Assembly (NCBI GenBank): GCA_964350265.1
Contig: CAYGJZ010000055.1
Location: forward strand, 1-28,773
Length of the DNA: 28,773 bases
From: BQJD01 sp964350265
GTDB lineage: Bacteria; Pseudomonadota; Gammaproteobacteria; Arenicellales; CAJQKF01
Direction of reading: 5' to 3'
Shown here in pieces: positions 1-7,573 of the stretch (position 1 is its first letter; each line of letters starts with the position of its first letter). The notes under the pieces are model-generated. The model worked only from the letters and a program-made list of their open reading frames with translations. It was not told the DNA's origin and did not search any database. The translations under genes were made by a program, and so were the position numbers.

Positions 1-2
1 CC

Positions 3-614
3 ATCGACGACGTGGTCGACGTCATCCAGGAAAGCGCCGATCGCAACCTGATGGCCCGCGCCGGCCTCGACGAGGAAGACGACATCTTCCAACCGGTGGC
101 GCAGAGCACGCGCAAGCGCGCGCTGTGGCTGGGCATCAACCTGGTCACCGCCTTCATCGCCTCCTTCGTCATCGGCCTGTTCGAGGACACCATCGAGAAA
201 ATGGTCGCCCTGGCGGTGCTGATGCCCATCGTCGCCAGCATGGGCGGCAATGCCGGCACGCAGACCCTGACCATGGTGGTGCGTGGCCTGGCCACGCGCA
301 CCATCAGCCGCGCCAACTCGGCGCTGATCCTGCGCAAGGAATTCCTGGTCGGTGGACTCAACGGCCTGATCTGGGGACTGACGGTGGCGGCGGTGGCGGC
401 GCTGTGGTTCCAGAACATCGAGCTCGGCGTGCTCATCGCCCTGGCGATGATCGTCAACCTGATCGCGGCGGCGGCGGCCGGCGTGCTGATCCCCATGCTG
501 CTGGAGAAAATGGGCATCGACCCGGCACTGGCCGGCGGGGTGGCGCTGACCACGGTCACCGACGTGGTCGGCTTCTTCGCCGTGCTGGGACTGGCGACGA
601 TCTTCCTGTTCTAG
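3..614 (+). CDS. mgtE: MgtE family magnesium transporter, C-terminal part (5' truncated by the window edge)
   Basis: This is the membrane half of an MgtE-type Mg2+ channel/transporter, which imports Mg2+ across the inner membrane. The frame is open from base 3, so the N-terminal cytosolic and CBS domains lie outside the window. Visible are a charged connector (ESADRN, then an acidic GLDEEDD stretch) followed by hydrophobic segments typical of the MgtE pore domain. These include the conserved MPIVASMGGNAGTQTLT stretch, the family signature, and a final TDVVGFFAVLGLATIF helix. The GTG at 12 is only an internal codon. The stop lies in a CTAG shared with the convergent lnt stop (611-614). No terminator is visible between the two genes. 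The family assignment is secure. The gene symbol reflects the family rather than a tested function. Confidence 0.93.
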   Translation: MDDVVDVIQESADRNLMARAGLDEEDDIFQPVAQSTRKRALWLGINLVTAFIASFVIGLFEDTIEKMVALAVLMPIVASMGGNAGTQTLTMVVRGLATRTISRANSALILRKEFLVGGLNGLIWGLTVAAVAALWFQNIELGVLIALAMIVNLIAAAAAGVLIPMLLEKMGIDPALAGGVALTTVTDVVGFFAVLGLATIFLF

Positions 615-2110
615 TCGTCGCGCTGTCGGCGTCGCCGACGCCCGGCGACCGCCCCGGCCAGCACCATCAGCACCAGTGCCAGCAGCAGCGGCCCGTCACC
701 GAAGCGCAGGTAGGGGGTTTCGCCGTCGCGTGGCTGCAACGCGCCGGTGAGCACGTACTCGACGTTGCGCGGCGACACCGCCTGCACCACGCCACGGTGA
801 TCGATCAGCGTCGCAAGCCCGGTGTTGCTGGCGCGGAACATGGGTCGCGCGGTCTCGATGCTGCGCATCCGCGCCATCTGCAGCCGCTGCGCCGAGGCCA
901 GCGAATCGCCGAACCAGGCGTCCTCGGTGATGTTGACCAGGAACTGGGCCTGGCGCGCCAGCGGGCGGATATCCGCCGGGAAGGCATCCTCGTAGCAGAT
1001 GCTCACCGCCGCCGCGCGCCCGGCAATCGTCATCGGCGCCTGCTCGCCGCGCCACGGCGACAGCACCGACATCGGCACGTCGAAAAACGCCACCAGCGGT
1101 TCGAACAGGGTGGCCAGCGGGGTGTACTCGCCGAACGGGACCAGGTGCTGCTTGCGGTAGGTCTGCGCCGGCAGGCCGAAGTAGACGGCGCTGTTGTAGT
1201 AGTCGAAGCCGTCCGGCCGTGGACGCCGCTCGAGGAAACCGGACAGAAGTGGCGCCGACAGGGCCACCACCTCGTCGTAGAAGCGCGCCCCCATCTGGTC
1301 GATGAAGAACGGCAGCGGCGATTCCGGCCAGACGATGAGGTCGACCTCCTCGATGTCCCGGCTGAGGTCCAGGTAACGCTGGGCGACGCGGTTGGCCGCG
1401 GCCAGGTTCCACTTGGTGGCGAGCGGCACGTTGCCCTGCACCAGCGCCGCCCGTACCGGCGGACCGTCCTCCACGGTCCACGCCACGCGGCCGGCCAGGT
1501 GGCCGGCCAGGTAGGGCAGTGGCAGGAGCGCCAGCCAGGCCAGCCGCCGGCCACCCGCGCCGCTGGCGGCGCAGGCCAGCAGGCCGGCAAGGACCGCGGT
1601 GACGAGGCTGACGCCATGCACGCCGGACATCGTGGCCAGGTTCGCCAGCGGCGTGCCGACCTGGCTGTAGCCGGACTCGAGCCAGGAGAAGCCGGTCAGG
1701 AGATGGTTGCGCGCCACCTCCGCCGCCACCCAGCAGGCCGGGAACACCAGCAGCAGGGAGACCACCTCGGATGCACCGCCGACGAGGCGGGTGGCCAGTG
1801 CCGCCAGCACCGGAAAGCCGGCAAGGATGGCGATGAAGCCCGCCACGCAGACCAGCGCCAGCGCCAGCGGCATGTTGCCGAAGGTGGCCAGGCTGATGTA
1901 GACCCAGGACACGCCGACGCCGAACAGGCCGATGCCATAGGCGAAGGCGGCCTGCCAGCGCCGCTCGGGCCGGCCCTGCCAGGCCAGGAACAGCACCGCC
2001 AGGGCCGGCGGCGCGAGGAAGAACAGGTCGAAGGGCGAGAAGGCGAAGGGTGTCGCGGCGCCCGCCGCCAACGCCGCCAGGGCGGGATGGCGGCGCACCA
2101 GCGCGATCAC
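611..2110 (-). CDS. lnt: Apolipoprotein N-acyltransferase
   Basis: Lnt adds the third acyl chain to the N-terminal cysteine of lipoproteins in the inner membrane. The 499 residues are close to the usual length. The first ~210 residues are hydrophobic helices, followed by a nitrilase-like domain. The family catalytic triad is visible as E263 (WPESPLPFF), K320 (RKQHLVPFGEYTPL) and C372 (VSICYEDAFP). Translation starts at a GTG that overlaps the corC stop as GTGA, so the two genes are probably translationally coupled. It is the last gene of the miaB-phoH-ybeY-corC-lnt block, as in many gammaproteobacteria. Its stop overlaps the convergent mgtE stop. Confidence 0.96.
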   Translation of the reverse strand: MIALVRRHPALAALAAGAATPFAFSPFDLFFLAPPALAVLFLAWQGRPERRWQAAFAYGIGLFGVGVSWVYISLATFGNMPLALALVCVAGFIAILAGFPVLAALATRLVGGASEVVSLLLVFPACWVAAEVARNHLLTGFSWLESGYSQVGTPLANLATMSGVHGVSLVTAVLAGLLACAASGAGGRRLAWLALLPLPYLAGHLAGRVAWTVEDGPPVRAALVQGNVPLATKWNLAAANRVAQRYLDLSRDIEEVDLIVWPESPLPFFIDQMGARFYDEVVALSAPLLSGFLERRPRPDGFDYYNSAVYFGLPAQTYRKQHLVPFGEYTPLATLFEPLVAFFDVPMSVLSPWRGEQAPMTIAGRAAAVSICYEDAFPADIRPLARQAQFLVNITEDAWFGDSLASAQRLQMARMRSIETARPMFRASNTGLATLIDHRGVVQAVSPRNVEYVLTGALQPRDGETPYLRFGDGPLLLALVLMVLAGAVAGRRRRRQRDD

Positions 2111-2988
2111 TTCGCGGCCGACTCGTCGTGGGCGGCGTCCGCGGGCAGGCGGCGCACGCGGATCAGGTGGACGCGGCGACTGTCGGCATTGAGGATCTCG
2201 AACTCCAGCCCGGCGAAGCGGATCTTCTCGCCGCGTTGCGGCACCCGCTCGAACCGGGAAACCACCGCGCCGCCCAGGGTGTGGTACTCGTCCTCGTCCA
2301 GCGCGGTGCCCAGCAACTCGTTGAAGTCCTCGAGCTCGATCACCGCCTTGACCACGAACTCGTTCTCGCCGCGACGCATGACCATGCCCGCTTCCTCGTC
2401 GACGTCGTGCTCGTCCTCGATCTCGCCGACGATCTGCTCGAGCACATCCTCGATGGTCACCAGGCCGGCGGTGCCACCGTACTCGTCGACCACGATGGCC
2501 ATGTGGTTGCGACTGGCACGGAACTCCACCAGCAGCACGTTCAGCCGCTTGCTCTCCGGCACCAGCACCGCGGGACGCAGCATGTCCCGCCAGGTAAAGG
2601 ACTCGTCCGGGTCGTGGTAGTAGCGCAGCAGGTCCTTGGCCAGCAGCACGCCGACCACGCTGTCGCGATCGTCGTCGATGACCGGGAAGCGGGAATGCGC
2701 CGAGCCGATCACCAGCGGCAGGATCTCCTCCGGGCCCTGGTTCTTGTTCAGCACCACCATGCGTGCGCGCGGGATCATGATGTCGCGCACACGCAGTTCG
2801 GAAACCTGGACCACCCGCTCGATGGTATCCAGGGTGTCCTGCTCGAACATGCCCTGGCGCTGGGCGCGGTCGAGCACGCCGAACAGGTCTTCGCGGGTGA
2901 AGCCGCGGCCGGTGAGCTGCCGGTACAGGCGGCTCAAGCGATCAATGGAATTTTCGCCGTTGGCGGTCATCGGGAACTGGGCAGGCAC
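2107..2988 (-). CDS. corC: CorC/HlyC-type CBS-domain protein, Mg2+/Co2+ homeostasis
   Basis: This is a soluble CorC-like protein of about 290 residues. The family is linked to Mg2+/Co2+ efflux and membrane ion balance, but the exact biochemical role is not settled. Two CBS motifs span roughly residues 65-190: VRDIMIPRARMVVL and SRFPVIDDDRDSVVGVLLAKD, then MAIVVDEYGGTAGLVTIEDVLE. An acidic linker leads to a C-terminal CorC_HlyC transporter-associated domain (about 205-285, containing YHTLGGAVVSRF). The N-terminal membrane DUF21 domain of longer relatives is absent, as in E. coli CorC. The annotated start is GTG at 2988. An ATG at 2970 (MTANGEN) is an equally plausible start and neither has a clear Shine-Dalgarno. 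It lies directly between ybeY and lnt. Confidence 0.93.
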   Translation of the reverse strand: MPAQFPMTANGENSIDRLSRLYRQLTGRGFTREDLFGVLDRAQRQGMFEQDTLDTIERVVQVSELRVRDIMIPRARMVVLNKNQGPEEILPLVIGSAHSRFPVIDDDRDSVVGVLLAKDLLRYYHDPDESFTWRDMLRPAVLVPESKRLNVLLVEFRASRNHMAIVVDEYGGTAGLVTIEDVLEQIVGEIEDEHDVDEEAGMVMRRGENEFVVKAVIELEDFNELLGTALDEDEYHTLGGAVVSRFERVPQRGEKIRFAGLEFEILNADSRRVHLIRVRRLPADAAHDESAAK

Positions 2989-2994
2989 GCGGAG

Positions 2995-3438
2995 TCAGTA
3001 GGGATTGTCGTAGCCGAGACCAGCGAGGATCTCCACTTCCATCGACTCCATTCGCTCGGCCTCGTCGTCTTCCTCGTGGTCGAAGCCACACAGGTGCAGG
3101 GCGCCGTGCACGATCATGTGTGCATAGTGCGCATCGCTGCGCTTGCCCTGTGCCTCGGCTTCGTCGTGCACCACCTGCGGACAGATGATGATGTCGCCGA
3201 GTATCCGGGTCGATGTCGCCGGCGGATCCTCGAAGACGAAGGACAACACGTTGGTGGCACCGTCGCGCTCGCGGTAGCGGCCGTTGATCTGACGCATCTC
3301 GTCGCCGTCGACGAAGCGCACCGCGACCTCGTCGCGATCCCCAGGGCAGCGCTGCAGCACCGCCTCGACGCAGGCGCGGACGAGGTTGCTGTCCGGCACG
3401 TCCACGGTGCCGGCATCGTTGTACACGTGAATTTCCAA
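2995..3438 (-). CDS. ybeY: rRNA maturation RNase YbeY
   Basis: YbeY is a zinc-dependent endoribonuclease used in 16S rRNA 3'-end maturation and ribosome quality control. The metal-binding signature is complete: H111, H115 and H121 in HGALHLCGFDH. The preceding ATNVLSFVFEDP strand is also typical. The length of 147 residues is normal. The likely start is TTG at 3438, with GGGAAG about eight bases upstream. No ATG is available in frame nearby. It follows phoH by 42 bases, which contain a short GC hairpin without a T tract, so read-through is expected. Confidence 0.95.
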   Translation of the reverse strand: MEIHVYNDAGTVDVPDSNLVRACVEAVLQRCPGDRDEVAVRFVDGDEMRQINGRYRERDGATNVLSFVFEDPPATSTRILGDIIICPQVVHDEAEAQGKRSDAHYAHMIVHGALHLCGFDHEEDDEAERMESMEVEILAGLGYDNPY

Positions 3439-3480
3439 TTCAACACTTCCCGGGCCCGTGCCCGGTGATTCCAGTAGCCA

Positions 3481-4458
3481 TCATTCGCCGGTTTCAAGCC
3501 GTGCTTGTTCGGCCTCGTAGGCATCGACGATGCGCTGCACCAGCCGGTGACGCACCACGTCGCGGGACTTGAAGCGCATCACGCTCAGGCCGTCCATGCC
3601 CTCGAGGATGTTGAGCGCGTGCACCAGTCCCGAGGAACTGCGCGACGGCAGGTCGATCTGCGAGGGATCGCCGGTGATCACCGCACGCGAACCGAAGCCG
3701 ATGCGGGTGAGAAACATCTTCATCTGCTCGCGCGTGGTGTTCTGCGCCTCGTCGAGGATGATGAAGGCATCGTTCAGCGTGCGGCCACGCATGTAGGCCA
3801 GCGGGGCCAGTTCGATGACACCGCGCTCCACCAGCTTGCCGACCCGTTCGAAGCCGAGCATCTCGTAGAGGGCATCGTACAGCGGACGCACGTAGGGATC
3901 GACCTTCTGGCCGATGTCGCCAGGCAGAAAGCCGAGCCGTTCGCCGGCCTCCACCGCCGGGCGCACCAGGGTGATGCGATCGACCTCGCCCTGCGACAGC
4001 GACATCACCGCGCAGGCCACCGCGAGGTAGGTCTTGCCGGTGCCCGCCGGACCCACGCCGAAACTGACGTCGTGGGTCATGATGTTGTTGATGTACTCGC
4101 GCTGGTGCGGGTTCATCGCGCGAATGCTGGTCTTGCCGACCTTCAATACCACGTCCTTCTCCGCGGCCATCGGTGCCACGGCGTCCGGCGAGCGGGTCAT
4201 AGCCAAGTGAACGTCCTCACGGGAAAGGTGGGTGGTCTGGCCGGTTTCATCGTACAGGTCCTTGATCACGCGTTCGGCGAACTCGACATCCTTGGACCGG
4301 CCATCGATGTAGAACAGGTTGCCGCGATGGGAAATGCGTACGCCAAGCCGTTCCTCGACAATCTTCAGGTTGGCGCCGAACTCGCCGCAAAGGCCGGCCA
4401 GGCGCTGGTTGTCTTCGGGAATCAGGTGAAACGACGTGGGAGCGGAGTGGGCCTTCAA
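3481..4458 (-). CDS. ybeZ: PhoH-like ATPase (YbeZ)
   Basis: This is a PhoH-family P-loop ATPase that in gammaproteobacteria is encoded next to ybeY and is thought to work with it in RNA metabolism. Features are an N-terminal KH-like segment (LGVRISHRGNLFYIDG), Walker A (GPAGTGKT) and Walker B (FIILDEAQN). The frame stays open upstream to a GTG at 4662, but that would overlap miaB and add about 68 low-complexity residues with no family match. TTG at 4458 gives a protein whose first strand (TSFHLIPEDNQRL) sits about ten residues in, matching known YbeZ N-termini, and about 325 residues overall. A candidate promoter lies just upstream (4537-4566). Family assignment is secure; the start is inferred. 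Confidence 0.94.
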   Translation of the reverse strand: MKAHSAPTSFHLIPEDNQRLAGLCGEFGANLKIVEERLGVRISHRGNLFYIDGRSKDVEFAERVIKDLYDETGQTTHLSREDVHLAMTRSPDAVAPMAAEKDVVLKVGKTSIRAMNPHQREYINNIMTHDVSFGVGPAGTGKTYLAVACAVMSLSQGEVDRITLVRPAVEAGERLGFLPGDIGQKVDPYVRPLYDALYEMLGFERVGKLVERGVIELAPLAYMRGRTLNDAFIILDEAQNTTREQMKMFLTRIGFGSRAVITGDPSQIDLPSRSSSGLVHALNILEGMDGLSVMRFKSRDVVRHRLVQRIVDAYEAEQARLETGE

Positions 4459-4536
4459 GTCGGAAATCCGCGGCCTGTTCGGCCCGGCGTCCTGACCGGA
4501 CGCATTGGTGTGAAGCGCAGGAAACGGGAGTATTCG

Positions 4537-4566
4537 AGAATAATCCGTGGTTGCAAAGCTTGTGAA
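4537..4566 (-). promoter_or_regulatory. Candidate sigma-70 promoter for phoH-ybeY-corC-lnt
   Basis: On the minus strand, -35 TTCACA (4561-4566) and -10 TATTCT (4537-4542) are separated by 18 bases. They lie in an AT-rich patch of the otherwise GC-rich 166-base stretch between the miaB stop and the preferred phoH start. Transcription would begin near 4530, downstream of the unlikely GTG at 4662, which supports the shorter PhoH. Confidence 0.35.
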
Positions 4567-4624
4567 ACTCGATGAACCGGGTTCCAGTCTATTCAGATCA
4601 GATGACGATGGCAAGACATTCGGG

Positions 4625-5977
4625 TTAATTGGCCGCGACACGCGGCTCGGCGTCGACAACACGCTCCCCGCGCAGGGAATTGGGCAGCGCCTCGGTAATG
4701 CGCACGGGCACCAGCTGCCCCACCAGGTCGGCGTCGCCGTCGAAATTCACCACCCGGTTGTTCTCGGTGCGACCGCTGGCCTGTGCGGCATCCTTGCGCG
4801 AGGCGCCCTCGACCAGCACCGTTTCCACGCCGCCGACCATGGCGTCGGCGATGCGCGCCGCGCTGGCGTTGATGGTCGCCTGCAGGTGGGCCAGTCGCCG
4901 CTTCTTCTCCGTCATCGGCACGTCGTCTTCGAGGAAGGCGGCCGGGGTGCCGGGACGCTGGCTGTAGATGAAGCTGAAGGACTGGTCGAAGCCCACCCGC
5001 TCGATCAGCGCCATGGTGTCGAGAAAGTCGCGCTCGCTTTCGCCGGGGAAGCCGATGATGAAGTCCGACGACAGGCTGATGCCCGGGCGTGCCTGGCGGA
5101 TGGCGTCGATCAGCTCGATGTACTCGGCCGCGGTGTAGTCGCGTTTCATCTGCGCGAGGATGCGGTCGGAACCGCTCTGCACCGGCAGGTGCAGGTGCGA
5201 GACCAGTGCCGGCACCTCGCGGTAGGCGTCGACCAGCGCCGGGGTGAAATCCCGCGGATGGGAGGTGGTGTAGCGGATGCGCGCGATCCCCTCGACGTGG
5301 GCGGCGTAGCGGATCACGGTGGCGAGGTCGGCCTCGCCGCCGTCGTGGGTGGCGCCGCGATAGGCATTGACGTTCTGGCCGAGCAGGTTGACCTCGCGCA
5401 CGCCGCCGGCGGCCAGGTCGAAGACCTCGGCAATGACATCGTCGAAGGGCCGGCTGAACTCCTCGCCGCGGGTATAGGGCACGACGCAGAAACTGCAGTA
5501 CTTGCTGCACCCTTCCATGATCGAGACGAAGGCCTTGACCCCGTCCACCCGTGGTGCGGGCAGGTTGTCGAACTTCTCGATCTCCGGAAAACTGACGTCC
5601 ACCGAGGGCGTGCGCGAACCGTAGACGCCGTCGAGCATGGCCGGCAGGCGATGGTAGGTCTGCGGCCCGAACACCAGGTCCACGTACGGCGCGCGGCGGC
5701 GGATCGCCTCGCCCTCCTGGCTGGCCACGCAGCCGCCGACGCCGATCACCAGCGACGGGTTGGCGTCCTTCCACGGCTTCCAGCGGCCGAGGGCGGAGAA
5801 CACCTTTTCCTGCGCCTTCTCGCGCACCGAACAGGTGTTCAACAGGAGCACGTCGGCGCTCTCGGGCTGGTCGGTACGCTCCATGCCGTGGCTCTTCGCC
5901 AGCAGATCGGCCATGCGCGAGGAATCGTACTCGTTCATCTGGCAGCCGAACGTCTTGATGTACACCTTGCCGGACAT
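4625..5977 (-). CDS. miaB: tRNA-2-methylthio-N6-dimethylallyladenosine synthase
   Basis: MiaB is a radical-SAM methylthiotransferase that adds 2-methylthio to i6A37 of tRNAs reading codons beginning with U. Both clusters can be placed: C12, C49 and C83 in the N-terminal UPF0004 domain (FGCQMNEYDS, NTCSVREKAQEK, GVGGCVASQEG), and the SAM-cluster cysteines C157, C161 and C164 in EGCSKYCSFCVVPYTRG. The radical-SAM positions coincide with those of the E. coli enzyme. A C-terminal TRAM domain occupies about residues 375-440. At 450 residues the length is normal. It is the first gene of the block and is transcribed away from the MBOAT gene, with a candidate promoter at 6013-6041. It depends on Fe-S supply, as encoded by the suf operon in this window. 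Confidence 0.97.
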   Translation of the reverse strand: MSGKVYIKTFGCQMNEYDSSRMADLLAKSHGMERTDQPESADVLLLNTCSVREKAQEKVFSALGRWKPWKDANPSLVIGVGGCVASQEGEAIRRRAPYVDLVFGPQTYHRLPAMLDGVYGSRTPSVDVSFPEIEKFDNLPAPRVDGVKAFVSIMEGCSKYCSFCVVPYTRGEEFSRPFDDVIAEVFDLAAGGVREVNLLGQNVNAYRGATHDGGEADLATVIRYAAHVEGIARIRYTTSHPRDFTPALVDAYREVPALVSHLHLPVQSGSDRILAQMKRDYTAAEYIELIDAIRQARPGISLSSDFIIGFPGESERDFLDTMALIERVGFDQSFSFIYSQRPGTPAAFLEDDVPMTEKKRRLAHLQATINASAARIADAMVGGVETVLVEGASRKDAAQASGRTENNRVVNFDGDADLVGQLVPVRITEALPNSLRGERVVDAEPRVAAN

Positions 5978-6012
5978 GGCGCGTCGTCGCAGGGGAAATG
6001 GGCGGGCTGGCG

Positions 6013-6041
6013 ATTATGCCGAACTTGACGGGCGATCTCCA
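6013..6041 (-). promoter_or_regulatory. Candidate sigma-70 promoter for miaB
   Basis: On the minus strand, -35 TGGAGA (6036-6041) and -10 CATAAT (6013-6018, five of six consensus) are spaced by exactly 17 bases, 36 bases upstream of the miaB ATG. It physically overlaps the candidate promoter for the divergent MBOAT gene. Confidence 0.42.
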
Positions 6042-6054
6042 TAGGCGGTATACG
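6025..6054 (+). promoter_or_regulatory. Candidate sigma-70 promoter for the MBOAT/SGNH acyltransferase pair
   Basis: On the plus strand, -35 TTGACG (6025-6030, five of six consensus) and -10 TATACG (6049-6054) are spaced by 18 bases. The -10 sits inside a small inverted repeat GGCG-GTATA-CGCC (6044-6056), which could be an operator. The leader to the ATG at 6152 would be about 90 bases. Confidence 0.4.
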
Positions 6055-6151
6055 CCGGACTACGCGCGGACGCGGGACGACAGGCCCTGCCCCGGCCGCC
6101 GACCGGCGGCGCGACCGTTTCGCGTCCTGCCCACCGCGACGCCCGCGAGCC

Positions 6152-7573
6152 ATGGTTTTTTCCTCGACGATCTTCCTGTTCCTGTTCCTGCCCGCGGTCC
6201 TCGCCGGCTACTTCCTGGCCCCCGGCTGGCGCACCCGCAATGCCCTGCTGCTGGCCGCCAGCCTGTTCTTCTACGCCTGGGGCGAAGCCCACTACGTGGT
6301 GGTGCTGCTGGTCTCCGTTGTCGCCAATGCCCTGCTCGGCCGACGCATCGAGGGGGCCGAAGGCGCTCGCCGCCGCGCCTGGCTGTACCTCGCCGTGGGC
6401 ATCAACCTGCTGCTGCTCGGCTATTTCAAGTACGCCGGCTTCGTCGCCACCAACATCACCGCGCTGATGACCGCCATGGGCCTGCCCGGCGGACCGTCCG
6501 CCGACGTCCACCTGCCCCTTGGCATCTCGTTCTTCAGCTTCCAGGCCATTTCCTACGTGGTCGACATCTACCGCCGCCAGGTGCCCGCGCAGCGGCGCGT
6601 GCTCGATGTCGGCCTCTACATCGCCCTGTTTCCGCAGCTCATCGCCGGGCCCATCGTGCGCTACGGCGACATCGCCGCCCAGTTGCACGAGCGCGTGGTC
6701 ACGCTGGACGGCTTCGCCGGCGGTGTGCGGCGCTTCGTCACCGGCCTGGCCAAGAAGGTGCTGATCGCCAACGTGCTCGGCCAGGTCGCCGACGAGATCT
6801 TCGCCCATCCTGCCGGGCAACTCGACCCGGCACTGGCCTGGCTCGGCATCCTTTGCTACACGCTGCAGATCTACTTCGACTTCTCCGGCTACTCGGACAT
6901 GGCCATCGGCCTCGGACGCATGTTCGGCTTCCGCTTCCCGGAAAACTTCGACCAGCCCTACCGCTCGCGCTCGGTGCGCGAGTTCTGGCGGCGCTGGCAC
7001 ATGTCCCTGTCGCGCTGGTTTCGCGACTACCTGTACATCCCCCTCGGCGGCAGCCGGCACGGCGCCCTGCGCACCCACGCCAACCTGCTGGCGGTCTTCC
7101 TGCTCTGCGGGCTGTGGCACGGCGCGGCCTGGAACTTCGTCGCCTGGGGCCTGTTCCACGGCGTGTTCCTGGTTGCCGAGCGTGGCCGGCTCGGACGGCT
7201 GCTCCACCGCCTGCCGCGCATCGCGCAACACCTGTACCTGGTGGTGGTGGTGATGGTCGGCTGGGTGTTCTTCCGCGCCGAGGACCTGCAAAGCGCCCTC
7301 GACTACCTGGCCGCCATGGCCGGGTTGTCGGCACGGGCCAACGACGGCTACGTGCTGCTCTACCTGGACATCGAGACCGTCGTCGCCCTCGTCGCCGGCA
7401 GCGTGCTGGCGGTGGCGCCGGGGCTGTCCCCGGACGCGGAACGGGTCGTGCACGCCGGACGCGGGCGCATCGTCGCCGCCGGTCGCGACGTGGCCGTGGT
7501 CGCGCTGCTGCTGCTGTCCCTGGTCTACGTCAGCGCGCAGTCCTACAACCCCTTCATCTACTTTCGCTTCTAG
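6152..7573 (+). CDS. MBOAT family membrane-bound O-acyltransferase (AlgI/PatA-like)
   Basis: This is a polytopic inner-membrane O-acyltransferase of the AlgI/PatA/DltB group, which passes acyl (usually acetyl) groups across the membrane to an extracytoplasmic acceptor. The N-terminus MVFSSTIFLFLFLPAVLAGYF and the core (YFDFSGYSDMAIGLGRMFGF, then REFWRRWHMSLSRWFRDYLY) are typical of the family. The conserved catalytic histidine is H323 in CGLWHGAAWNF. The length of 473 residues is normal. The stop overlaps the GTG start of the SGNH partner by one base (TAGTG), indicating a two-gene operon. No glycan synthesis genes (alginate, cellulose) are adjacent, so the acceptor cannot be inferred. The ribosome-binding site is weak. 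Confidence 0.93.
   Translation: MVFSSTIFLFLFLPAVLAGYFLAPGWRTRNALLLAASLFFYAWGEAHYVVVLLVSVVANALLGRRIEGAEGARRRAWLYLAVGINLLLLGYFKYAGFVATNITALMTAMGLPGGPSADVHLPLGISFFSFQAISYVVDIYRRQVPAQRRVLDVGLYIALFPQLIAGPIVRYGDIAAQLHERVVTLDGFAGGVRRFVTGLAKKVLIANVLGQVADEIFAHPAGQLDPALAWLGILCYTLQIYFDFSGYSDMAIGLGRMFGFRFPENFDQPYRSRSVREFWRRWHMSLSRWFRDYLYIPLGGSRHGALRTHANLLAVFLLCGLWHGAAWNFVAWGLFHGVFLVAERGRLGRLLHRLPRIAQHLYLVVVVMVGWVFFRAEDLQSALDYLAAMAGLSARANDGYVLLYLDIETVVALVAGSVLAVAPGLSPDAERVVHAGRGRIVAAGRDVAVVALLLLSLVYVSAQSYNPFIYFRF

Noticed and set aside
125..2620. An 831-codon open frame on the plus strand over mgtE, lnt and corC
   Set aside because: It is antisense to strongly conserved lnt and corC; its product is compositionally biased with no domain.
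3450..3465. Hairpin CCGGGC-CCGT-GCCCGG between phoH and ybeY as a terminator
   Set aside because: No T tract on either strand, and the flanking genes form a conserved operon.
4459..4662. N-terminal extension of PhoH from GTG 4662
   Set aside because: It overlaps miaB, has no family match and starts upstream of the likely promoter.
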